Positions 24,457 to 33,800 of a stretch of 64,000 nucleotides of DNA are shown piece after piece; the stretch's first letter is position 1, and every line of letters begins with the position of its first letter. The notes beneath the pieces are model-generated. The model was not told the DNA's origin. It was given only the letters and a program-made list of their open reading frames with translations, and searched no databases. The position numbers and the translations under genes were made by a program. Source of the DNA: Lindgomyces ingoldianus (taxonomy: Eukaryota; Ascomycota; Dothideomycetes; Pleosporales; Lindgomycetaceae); assembly GCF_010093535.1 (NCBI RefSeq), contig NW_022985172.1, positions 1,064,340-1,128,339 on the forward strand. The letters are read 5' to 3'.

Positions 24457-26324
24457 ATGGCACCCACTGAACCACATGCTAAGCCCTTCGAACAACAAGG
24501 AGATGTTCCTAACTTCTCCGAAGAGTACCCAGTCTGGGGTGGGTATGTAGAAAAGGAGAAATACCCCGAGAAACAGAAGGCAGCGGCCGAGATCCTCGCG
24601 AAGTATGATTTTCTAGTGCCACCCGAATTCTAATTTATCCCATTGCCCAACACCAATCCGATTCTTGAAGGAGTAAGATGGGAATACTACCACTACGCCA
24701 TGGGTCCAACGCTTAGAGATGTTCCGGATATCTCTTGGAAGTATGTCTTGGAGGAGAAAAGTTCAGATATGATCCACGTATTGCAATTCCCTTACAATGG
24801 AAAGCCTCCACGGGTGTGAATATCTTCTGCAAAAGTACTTCCAATAGCCAATTATCGTGTAGGATTGTCTGGTCAAGGCAAGCTGATATAAAGCAAATTA
24901 TCATCACACTAACAACTTAAAAAGACCGAGATTACCTCGAATTGCGATAATTTCGTCCGCAATCACGGCGGCATTCCTGAGATTAACCCGGATCATTTCT
25001 TTCTTGAGATCACTGGACTCGTGAACGACCCAAAGAAGATTACACTCAAACATCTATAAGACACATTCATCTTTCCAAGGATATCCACGACTGTTACCCT
25101 TCAATGTTCTGGGATGCGACGGATTGAGCAGATAACTGAATATCCTGGGTAGGCCCAATGGAAATTTCTATTCATCTAGCAATTGGCTAACAGACTCTAG
25201 GTGATGGTGACGAGCTCATCAACACCCCATGGGGCGAAGGGGCGATTGGAACAGCTCATTGGACGGGCGCCAGTCTCAAGAAAGTTATCAAATACTGTGG
25301 CGGTTTGAAGGAGGGTGGAGAACATCTTGAGCTCTTTGGGGCGGATACTTACTCCAAGAAGGTTCAAGTGTACAACTACGGAGTGTCGGTTCAGCCTGTA
25401 AGATGAGGTTAAACGAAGTCATGCTGGACTGGGAGATGAATGGAAAACCTTTACCAAAAATCCATGGCGCGCCACTCCGCGCCGTCGTTTTTGGATACAT
25501 TGGAGCAATGAGTACAAAGTGGTTATATCGTGTCAATGCTATCACCGATCCAAGCGAGGGTCCGGTTCAGAAGAAAAAGTACCGTAAGTCTTTACGATTT
25601 CTCCAGTTTTTAGCTGCCTATACTGGGTGGTGACAGTTTATTACACTCCACAGGTTGGCAAACACAATGCAACTTACAGTAACAGTTTCAGCATCCAGAC
25701 TATGCCTATTTCCAGCGCCATAATGACACCCCTCAATCAAGGCCAGATCATCCATGATGGGCTGATTCACATGACTGTGTGGGCGTACAGCGGAGGTGGA
25801 TGGCCCGAAAGAGTCGAGGTTAGTGGTGATGGCGGGAGCATTTGGTATGAGGTTCCGTACGACAAGATGAGCAGGAAATACTTCCATGTGTGTGTAACCG
25901 TCATGCACTGCCTCTTAATTCTCCGCCGTTAATTACTAGACAGGCGTGGAGAATCTGGGAATTTGACCTGCCGGTTGATGCGGAAGGCTGGCTGGAATTT
26001 TCCGTGAGGACCTGGGACAATGCTTTGAACACCCAGCCTACCTACGTCAGAAGTGCTTGGTAGGAGCGTGCCTTCTATCACCCTATTAGAATAAGCTAAT
26101 AGTTCTCGAGGAACTGGGACCTGCACGTAACTTCCTCTTGCCGCCGCATTAAGGTCTACAGCATTAACCGGACCAAACCAATGACCGCTAAAAGGCTGAA
26201 GCTTCTTAAGAGTAAGGGTCTCTCCACGCTCCCAATCACGCATCCTCTCGAGATAGATCTTGAAAGCGACGAAGAATACCGCATGGAGATGAAGAAGAGG
26301 GAATGTCGCGACCCAGAGGAGTGA
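24457..26324 (+). pseudogene. Sulfite-oxidase-family molybdopterin enzyme, decayed
   Basis: Six exons can be traced: 24457-24813, 24925-~25148, 25201-25583, 25637-25887, 25944-26059, 26111-26324. The product would be ~514 residues with the Mo-cofactor domain first (FVRNHGGIPE, Mo-ligand Cys in LQCSGMRR at 25105-25107, WGEGAIGTAHWTG) and the dimerisation domain after (VWAYSGGGWPERVEVSGDGG, LEFSVRTWDNALNTQP, TSSCRRIKVYS). In the family this enzyme oxidises sulfite to sulfate. There is no cytochrome b5 domain, so it resembles the heme-free form rather than animal sulfite oxidase or nitrate reductase. It is broken: in-frame TAA at 24631-24633 and at 25057-25059, both explicable as CAA to TAA; a one-base loss between 25389 and 25408; and a one-base excess at the second intron donor near 25149. 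Introns are 51-111 nt, with CTAAC at 24909-24913 in the first. Confidence 0.85.
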
Positions 26325-27448
26325 GCCCTCTCGACTTTACAGAGCTTGATGAGGAAGTATCGGAGTATTTGTTGTACATCACGCTCTTTACATGCACAGG
26401 CCAAAATTCGGCAGGCTCCAGAATATTCTTCTGCTTCTGCATTCTTCTAAGGTCAAACTTGGCACTATCCCTTCATGCAATCTACTTAAAACAGTTTCCT
26501 GTTTCTACCTCTGTCTACATGCTAGTCTAATTGTTCTCTCCTGCGAGTTCTACAAAAGTGATTCTAGAAGAATGTACTTAGAGGTACCCCACGATATAAC
26601 CCCAGATCCTGCGGCTAAACTTGTTCTGCGACGCCGGATGGCGCAAACCACCTGAACCCGATGTCAATGCATTGCCTTTACCCCAGATTTGCACACTCGG
26701 TTACTGCCGAGAACATTTTTCCGGCCTTGGAAGCACATCGGATAAACACACACCTAACACTGCTCATCACCTTTCCGTTGGGCAGGGTGCGGCTCTACTG
26801 CGGTGTGATATGCGGCTGTGAGGAACCTGAAATCCCCTTTGCTGTCGGCTCTAATATTTTGGCAGTTTGCCCCACGACTGTGCTCTCAAGTTTGCGACAT
26901 CTCCTTCACATTCACATCCATCTCTCGTTTACGAAGGATCTCTTTGATTATTCTCGGCCCTCTTTCGAATTCATTTGAATGGTGTTGTATGAGATAGCTT
27001 GCTCCACACTTTCCAGAACATCATGCCGATGTACCCTTGGTGGCGTTTCAGGTCTCCCGACTCCTCTTGCCTAACTAGCTCGGATTCGGGTACGAACTGC
27101 ACTTCACATCACCTACAATGTGTTCAGCTCAAGCTGAGGCCTACATTGAAAACATCACAACAGCAAGCCAGATCAGCTCAAAAATTTACTTTAAAGTATG
27201 CGCAATGTACCTGATAGCCTGATAAAGACTGACATTTTGATAGCTTATGGCCTAGCACAACGCCTCCATGTATTAGCGAAGAAGATTCTCACTCGAATTT
27301 ATGGACTCGGCAACACGATTTACGATGCCTAGAAAGTGGTTGGTGGGAGCGATCTCAAAGGTCTCCAAGAACAGGGAGACCTTCTCCGGTAATACTGTCA
27401 TCAATGGCCTCGCTACCAAGACCACCACCGCGATGTCGACTTCCTTCT
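26325..27448. other. Intergenic region between sulfite oxidase pseudogene and membrane-protein gene
   Basis: Ordinary base composition with no convincing gene. Several short frames are open (for example 26621-26821 and 26999-27214 on the plus strand) without known motifs. A minus-strand segment at 26971-27300 reads as plausible but interrupted protein and is treated under findings. The right end is likely promoter and 5' untranslated region of the next gene. Confidence 0.5.
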
Positions 27449-28294
27449 ATGAAATTCACCACTCTTCTCCTCTATGCCACACTTGCACTTATCTTTCTTT
27501 CTTCCCCAACAACTGCGGCGCCCTGGATCACGCCTCGCGCCGCCAACGATTCACCACTCCTCTGGCGTCAAGCCATTCCAGATAAAACTGGCGAGACTGG
27601 CAACAAGCCAGCTTCAGTGAAGGGCCAGCCACCACCACGACCTGTGACTCCTTCCTTATCCCCCTCTCCATCCCCTGGTAACCCCCTGCCGCAACCAACT
27701 ATCGTCACTACGGGTTCAACGGGGAGCACGAACGCCCCAGATCAATTAGGAAACAGTCCTCGACCGCTTCCCACCCCGCTACCCCTTATGAGTCCTACAT
27801 TTCCCCTGAGTGCAGGTGCTATCGCAGGTATCGCTGGTGGAGCTGTAGTCCTGATCTTTGTTGTGATCTTCATTGGGGTATGGGCATTCCGTCGACGCCG
27901 GCGCCTCGACATCTCAGAGATCCCCATTCGACGCTCAAAACTCGGATCCCGACTCGGATTCCGCATATTCGGTGATGGGCTTGCTTCTCGTGGTTCCTCG
28001 CGACGGGGAAGCAACGACAGTCGCAACAACAGCCAGAACGACAGCACCGAGAAGCAAATTGAGGTTGGATGGCTAGACAAGGGAACTATTGGAAGACCCA
28101 AACCTGCCTGGCTAGAGGACGGATTTCTGAGTGTCCCAAAGCCGGGATTCTTGGCAGAGAAGAGAAATGATGAGGATTCGGCTCCGTGGGTGGAGAAATT
28201 CGCCATCAGCGCACCGAGGCCGGCAAGACCGGGGAGTGCAGAGCCTTTGGGAAGGCTGAGTGGGATGGGTTTAGGAATGGGATATTTGAAATAG
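27449..28294 (+). CDS. Single-pass membrane protein with signal peptide and Pro/Ser-rich ectodomain
   Basis: Intronless frame of 281 residues from the ATG at 27449. An in-frame ATG at 27404 would add 15 residues (MASLPRPPPRCRLPS) that would bury the signal peptide, so I prefer 27449. Residues 1-23 form a signal peptide (MKFTTLLLYATLALIFLSS.., cleavage near TTAA). Residues ~24-120 are Pro/Ser/Thr-rich and likely O-glycosylated. Residues ~122-147 are a Gly/Ala/Val/Ile helix (GAIAGIAGGAVVLIFVVIF) followed by the stop-transfer run RRRRR (148-152). The ~130-residue tail is basic and Ser/Asn-rich, then has spaced aromatic motifs (GWLDKG, PAWLEDGFL, KPGFL, APWVEKF) ending in a Gly/Met-rich C-terminus. 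It would sit in the plasma membrane with the tail inside. The layout recalls fungal cell-wall sensor or mid2-like proteins, but no WSC or other named domain is visible. Function unknown. It is the only intact gene in the window. Confidence 0.8.
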   Translation: MKFTTLLLYATLALIFLSSPTTAAPWITPRAANDSPLLWRQAIPDKTGETGNKPASVKGQPPPRPVTPSLSPSPSPGNPLPQPTIVTTGSTGSTNAPDQLGNSPRPLPTPLPLMSPTFPLSAGAIAGIAGGAVVLIFVVIFIGVWAFRRRRRLDISEIPIRRSKLGSRLGFRIFGDGLASRGSSRRGSNDSRNNSQNDSTEKQIEVGWLDKGTIGRPKPAWLEDGFLSVPKPGFLAEKRNDEDSAPWVEKFAISAPRPARPGSAEPLGRLSGMGLGMGYLK

Positions 28295-28539
28295 GCCACA
28301 AAGACCCGGTGGCACTTTTGGCGTCGGCATTATGTTACGGGTCGTCTCTTTTCACTTTCGGTGATTCTTCTTCCTCTACGATATCCTGATATTGTCACTA
28401 TTGCACAACCTAGTCTGTACATATTCTTCCAAAATACCTCTAATTATTGTATACATTCTAAACAGGACCACAACTAGCTTGTTTCAGACCTGCCTCAAAA
28501 GCCGTTAAGAATCACAGGTGATCACGTGCAGGGCATGTC
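28295..28539. other. Intergenic spacer
   Basis: 3' flank of the membrane-protein gene and upstream flank of the truncated gene. Nothing else is seen; AT-rich stretches around 28420-28460 could serve as polyadenylation signals. Confidence 0.4.
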
Positions 28540-28798
28540 ATGGCAGAATCATCCCCAGGCAGCAGTCGCTTTAAAAAGGATCAAAACCACCCCCCTCTCC
28601 AACAATACCACGTTCTAATTCCTATCACGCCAAGCCGATGCGACTTTCTCGTAGGGTAAGATGAACATGACTCCATTTTAGTTGCCCTATCTCTAATAAT
28701 ATTCAGGTACGACCGTTCAGGTCAATCCAACGCATACTTCCAGCTCGACAGCAAACCCGCCGACTAGGTAATCGGCATCTGAGGGAGTGGTGAGAAGA
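28540..28798 (+). pseudogene. 5' end of an unknown gene, cut off by a transposon
   Basis: An ATG at 28540 opens a frame of 38 codons (starting MAESSPGSSRFKKD, ending SRCDFLV) to a GTAAG donor at 28656. A 51-nt intron ends at CAG 28706, with CTAAT at 28692-28696. Spliced, the frame continues GYDRSGQSNAYFQLDSKPAD and meets TAG at 28765. Read past it, VIGI is followed by TGA and then GSGEKK up to the transposon junction at ~28799. Both stops can be read as C-to-T changes (CAG to TAG, CGA to TGA), so the reading frame was probably open before. I do not recognise the family. What remains is only ~65 codons of a longer gene. Confidence 0.5.
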
Positions 28799-29230
28799 AA
28801 CTAATTCCTTTAGTGTCTAGCTTTTAAAGCTAATATTTATTTAGCTAAGTGTTTAATTAATTTCTATACATAGGTTCTCTTATATATATGCCTTAAGTTA
28901 AGACTTGCTAATAGCAGCGATTTTTACTACACCTGTATCCTATAGTTTACCTTAGTATACTATATAGTATTAGTTGTTAAGAATAAACTGCTTAGCATAC
29001 TTCTTAGGTTTAATAATATAGATGTCTTTTCTAGTTACATAGTGTAGGTAGGTAGTAAAGTTAAAGTAATTAATAGCTTTTTTAGCATCTTTAACTTTCT
29101 AATTTTTTTTCTTTAAGGTAACCTTAAAAGTCTTAGATGTATAAAGTAATAGCTTTATATATTAAAGTCTTATTATAAAAACCTTTCTATATAGTAACAT
29201 GCTAGTTCTTTACGCATGTATAGTTATTAA
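28799..29230 (-). mobile_element. Copia fragment (copy 3, left part)
   Basis: Matches the copia copy 1 sequence from ~15413 to ~15860 in the same orientation (pre-integrase and upstream gag-pol region). It lacks an LTR at its left edge, where it meets the gene island. The sequence stops after TAGTTATTA at 29229; the part of the element that comes next in copy 1 reappears at ~52005. Confidence 0.75.
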
Positions 29231-29304
29231 AATACTACAACAGTTTATGAATAATCTGTAAAAGCAAAGCTTGCTTAGAGCAATAGTTAGCACATTAAGG
29301 TAGG

Positions 29305-29505
29305 TGTAAGGCTAGATGTCCTAGAGCGGGCTAGTATAGCCTCCCCTGACCTGTTTGGAGGTCACATGACCTGTGCTTTGTATATAAGCATAAATCCTAA
29401 CAAGCAAGGCTTAGCAGTAATTTGTCTCTTTTATAATACACTTCTATCTTTCTTTAAAAGCTTGCTTTTAGTGCTATCTATGCTACTTACTATTCTATCT
29501 TTATA
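29305..29505 (+). repeat. Solo LTR-B, RIP-mutated
   Basis: 201 bp, TGTAAGGCTAGATG to ATCTTTATA, flanked on both sides by GTAGG (29300-29304, 29506-29510). The TATA-like GTATATAAGC is kept. The terminal CA has become TA. Same length as LTR-B at 44244 and 53189. Confidence 0.85.
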
Positions 29506-29532
29506 GTAGGTTATTTAGGTTAAAGAATAGTT

Positions 29533-29821
29533 TATAATAATTTTTATAAATTATTTTATTTTAAGTTACTTAAAACTTATTTAATAAGTTCTTATATTAG
29601 CTTTAACTATAATATAACTTTATCTTTTATAGTTACTTTTATTTTTTAAGTATTTAGTTACACCTTTTTTTTTTAGCTAGCTTAGTAGTTTTTTAATATC
29701 CTCTATATAAGGCCTATAAGTGTTAATAGCATTTCTAGGTTCTAAGTCCCCACGCACTTCTATATGCCTCTAAGGAAATTTCTACTACATTTAAACCTAT
29801 TGTCTTGCCTGCGCTGTTACA
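29533..29821 (+). repeat. Solo LTR-C, RIP-mutated in its left half
   Basis: 289 bp matching LTR-C at 52088-52377 (opposite strand), with 5-bp duplication TAGTT on both sides (29528-29532, 29822-29826). The left half is almost all A and T; the right half (TCCCCACGCACTTC onward) is much better preserved. Confidence 0.85.
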
Positions 29822-30166
29822 TAGTTGTAGCATAATGCTTAGCAAATTAGTATTAGATAGGTAATAGACATATAATAATAATATTTAACTATAGCATGTA
29901 ACTAATTATAGCCTATAACTAAGCATAGCTAATACTAATCTCTAACACACTAATATAGCTAAAAAAAAATAGAATAAATATAGCTAACTATAATTTAAAT
30001 ATGTTTTATATAACATATACTAAAGTCAACTACATATAAATTAATGTAAAAGTATACTTATATTAAGTATATATTTTTTAAAAAAAAATATAAAAAATAT
30101 ATAAACTAATAAAAAAAATATAAACTAATAAAAAAAATATATAAACTAATAAAAAAATTATAAACT
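29822..30166. other. AT-rich spacer related to 51750-51880
   Basis: Low-complexity A/T sequence. The part around 29980-30080 is a RIP-degraded relative of the better preserved 51750-51850, including the ATAATTTAAAYATGTTTTAYA stretch. The last ~70 bp repeat TATAAACTAATAAAAAAA several times. No gene. Confidence 0.5.
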
Positions 30167-30446
30167 TGTCTGTACGCAGCAGCAGCGTCGCGGCCTGGAT
30201 ACGAACGATCGCGCACGAGCAGGATCACGTATCTATGTCACATGATGCTCGTGCGCGAACCTCTGTGCGCGAACATCTAGATATCCCCTTTTTCCTCTGT
30301 ACAGAGGAAAGACAAGAGCAATAGAACTAGAAACATGTTGCCCTTACTTTACCTACCTTGTACGCTGTGCACACTGTACACTACTCTTACTCTTGCTACT
30401 TAAGTGCTTATACTATAAGCAGCTAGCTGTTAGAGCCTATTTAACA
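30167..30446 (+). repeat. Copia 5' LTR (copy 2)
   Basis: 280 bp, TGTCTGTACGCAGCAGC to GCCTATTTAACA. The first ~130 bp keep many CG dinucleotides; the interior immediately after it is RIP-type. Confidence 0.9.
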
Positions 30447-30479
30447 CTAATTAGTAGTTAATTTAATTAACTGTAAATT

Positions 30480-30850
30480 AGCAAAAGTAACAATAGAGTA
30501 CCTACACCCTATAAGGTACTTTATTTTATTACTTATCCCTTAGGAAGAGTAACAGCAGAGTACTTACACCTTATAAGGTACTTTGTTTAGTTACCTATCC
30601 CTTAGGATAGCAGATTAATTCTTTGCATTGTACAGTAAGCTCTGCTACTATACAAAGTAAAGAGAAGATAGTGTAAGACGCACACTAAAGCTACTAAAGC
30701 TGCACAACCTAGCAGCTAGATAATAGCATATTAATCCTTTGCATTACACAGCAAGCTCTGCTACTGTATAAAGTAAAGAGGAGATAGTGTAAGGCGCACA
30801 CTAAAGCTATTAAAGCTGCACAACCTAGCAGCTAGACAACAGCAGTACCT
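30480..30850 (+). repeat. Leader repeats of copia copy 2
   Basis: Same repeat family as 17411-18240 but fewer and more degraded units. The CACACTAAAGCTA..GCACAACCTAGCAGCTAG module appears twice (~30670-30720 and ~30798-30840). Confidence 0.7.
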
Positions 30851-33800
30851 GCGTAATCTACTAGAAAAGTAATTAACTATACTATTATAATAAAATCCTA
30901 TTAGCAACTAACAACTCTATGTAATAATAAGAAGAATAAGGAACAATTCTTATTATATAAACAACTTATAAAGGACATAGGGATATTAGAGGCAACACTA
31001 TAGAATAAGACTAGCCTAGAGTACTAGAATAATAAGATTAACATATTAGAGGCTTTAACAAGCCTGCAGACTTAATTATACGCAGGTTACATAATTACTA
31101 ATCTACACATAATAACTTAGAAGGGCGCTACCTTTCTAAGTGCGTACATAGAGGATTTTAAAGGATAGACACTATAAGACTTCTTAGCACTTAGCTGCGC
31201 GTTTAAAAGAGAGCTTATATAAGTGCTAGAGGACAAGGGAATTACACTACAGCTAGGCACTAAAGGTACCTAAGCCTAGAAGCTGTATAATATAGCATAA
31301 AAGAAGGCAATTGCACTAAAAAGGCTTTATACGCAACCCCTATTGCTATATAAGGCTCCGCACAGAAGCAGACTAAACACAATGCTGCTATTAACACTAA
31401 ACATACTAGCATTACCTGCTCCTACACCTTAGCCAGCACTACACTGATCACTGTACAAACAATACATGCCACCCTACCTAACGCCTGCTCCACACCCTTA
31501 ATTGTACACACCACTGCCTGCAGTAGTGTATGCACTACTAATACCACCTGCACAATCTATACCACATTACAGCCTGTATAAACTTCCACCCTAGAGGGAA
31601 ACTGCTAAAGAAAAACTCTTAGCAAATAAGATTATATAATTCTAAAAGGCATAAAAAAAAAATAATAACTACATAAGTTAACTATATAACATCTTTATAG
31701 ATAAAATAAGGATTTTTATTAATCTATGTTAATAGCTAGATATCTAGAAAACTTAGTACGCAGACATCTTTCTAGATATCCTAGAAGGTTAGGCGAATAT
31801 GTACTATATGCACAACATAGGCCCTAGACATAACTAGAAGCATTTATATAACACCTTAAGTAGTTACTTTAACACTAATGTAAACTATAGCTAGTACTAG
31901 ACAGACTAGATAATAATAACCTTTATATAATGCTAATAAAAAAACTCTAATAAAAGTTTATATAAAGTTTTTAAAATAATAATTAATAAGCTTATGCTTA
32001 CATAAAAAGCACTAGAAATAAAATTTTAAAAAGATGTTCTACTACATACTACTATTATATAAGCCTGTTAAGGATAACTAGAACTAGAACATGCTATGTT
32101 TACTATTAAGCTCTTATGTAAAGCCTTATTTAGTAACTTATAAGCATTACTTTAAGTTACTATAGACTAAAAGGTAAACTAATACCTCTAGGAACTGCCT
32201 AATGCATACTACATAGACTACTAATATAACTCTGCATAATAAGAGTTTACATAACAAGAAGAAAGCTTCCCTCTATGTAAAAAAAAATAATGTAGAAGAT
32301 TTTTATCTAGGTTTAGGCTACAATCTAGAGACAACTATACGCAGATAAAGAAGTGCTTTGTCTGCTATAAGAAAGAATGTTAGTTATTAAACTACTCTTA
32401 TAATAACTGTACATAAGCAAAGAACTAGTACGTTGCTTTATATAAAGATTTTTATAATAAGACCTTATTATATAAAGCTATTACTTTATACATCTAAGAC
32501 TTTAAAGGTTACCTTAAAGAAAAAAATAATTTGCATAATGTAAAGAAAATAGAATAGAAGAGTAAGAATGCTAAGAAAGCTATTAACTACTTTACCTCTG
32601 CTGCCTATTTACACTGTGCAACAGAAGAAGACATCTATAGCATTAAACTTAAGAAATATGCTAAGCAGTTTATCTTTAATAACTAATACTATATAGTATA
32701 CTAAGGCAAACTATAAAACATAGGCGCAGTAAAAATCTCTACTATTAGCAAGTTCTAACTTAAGGCGTACATATAAAAGAACTTACATATAGAAATTAAT
32801 TAGACACTTAGCTAAACAGATATTAGCTTTAAAGGCTAGACACTAAAGAGATTAATTAGTACTGTATAAATCTAGAACTTAATTAGTCTAGTTACATACT
32901 ACATTCTAAAGACTCTAACACTATTTCTGCTATTACTAGCAGATGCTAACTAACTTAGGGCATACTTTAATAACATTTTAAATGTTATTATACATAAAGA
33001 CAAAACTACTATACTTATTATATAAAAATAAGGACACTTTTTTTTTAATATTAGTAAAAAAAAATCTATGTCTTTCTTTACTAAATTAGAACTTTACTGC
33101 CTCTACTGCTAATTTAGACACCCCTGCATAAAGAGACTCTAAAAGATGCTAACTAGCGCTAGCTACAACATTAATGCTGCAGTGCTAGAAGAGATTAAGA
33201 AGTTTTACTACCTCTACTAATTATATAACTAGGCTTTATAAAGATTTAAGTTTATAATTAAAAATAACACCTACTTTAACTATAAGGTTGTTATTAATAT
33301 TATATAAATTAATAATAGAGATGTTCTATATGTTATTAATGTAGACACATTATTTTAGGCTGCTACATTCCTAAAATCTATGTCTACACAAGATACCTAA
33401 GATGCACTGTGCAAATGCTAGATTAACACTTATTAAGGACCCCTAGACTATATTATGCATAACTTTAGTATAAACTTTACTTTAGAAGATTTTTAAGCTT
33501 ATGCAAAGATTATAGGAGCTATATGCAGGCAGATGCTAGTAGAAGCACATTAGGCAGTTAGAAAGGTTAAGCGCGCGCATGCACCTCTCTAATAAGTGTT
33601 TAACATCCTAAAGACTAAGCTAGGTAACTGTACAGATAATAAGGCTATCCTGCAGATAGCAGTTAAGGCTCTAAACAACACAGCTAGCCTACATAGTCTA
33701 GTACCCACACTGCTAGTCTTTAGGGCATACCTAAGAATTAACCTAGACTTTCTACTATTGCTAGATATTATTACATAAGCAAGTGCTGTATAAAAAGTAA

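Noticed and set aside
24625..24640. Stop-codon readthrough or recoding in the sulfite oxidase gene
   Set aside because: A second stop and two frame shifts further on make decay far more likely than programmed readthrough.
27742..28299. 185-residue minus-strand frame opposite the membrane-protein gene
   Set aside because: The plus-strand frame has a signal peptide, membrane helix and stop-transfer charge run; the minus-strand frame is its GC-driven shadow.
33596..33778. 60-residue plus-strand frame ending in a hydrophobic tail
   Set aside because: It is a surviving piece of the copia integrase (RAHAPL, TASLHSLVPTLLVF), not a separate gene.
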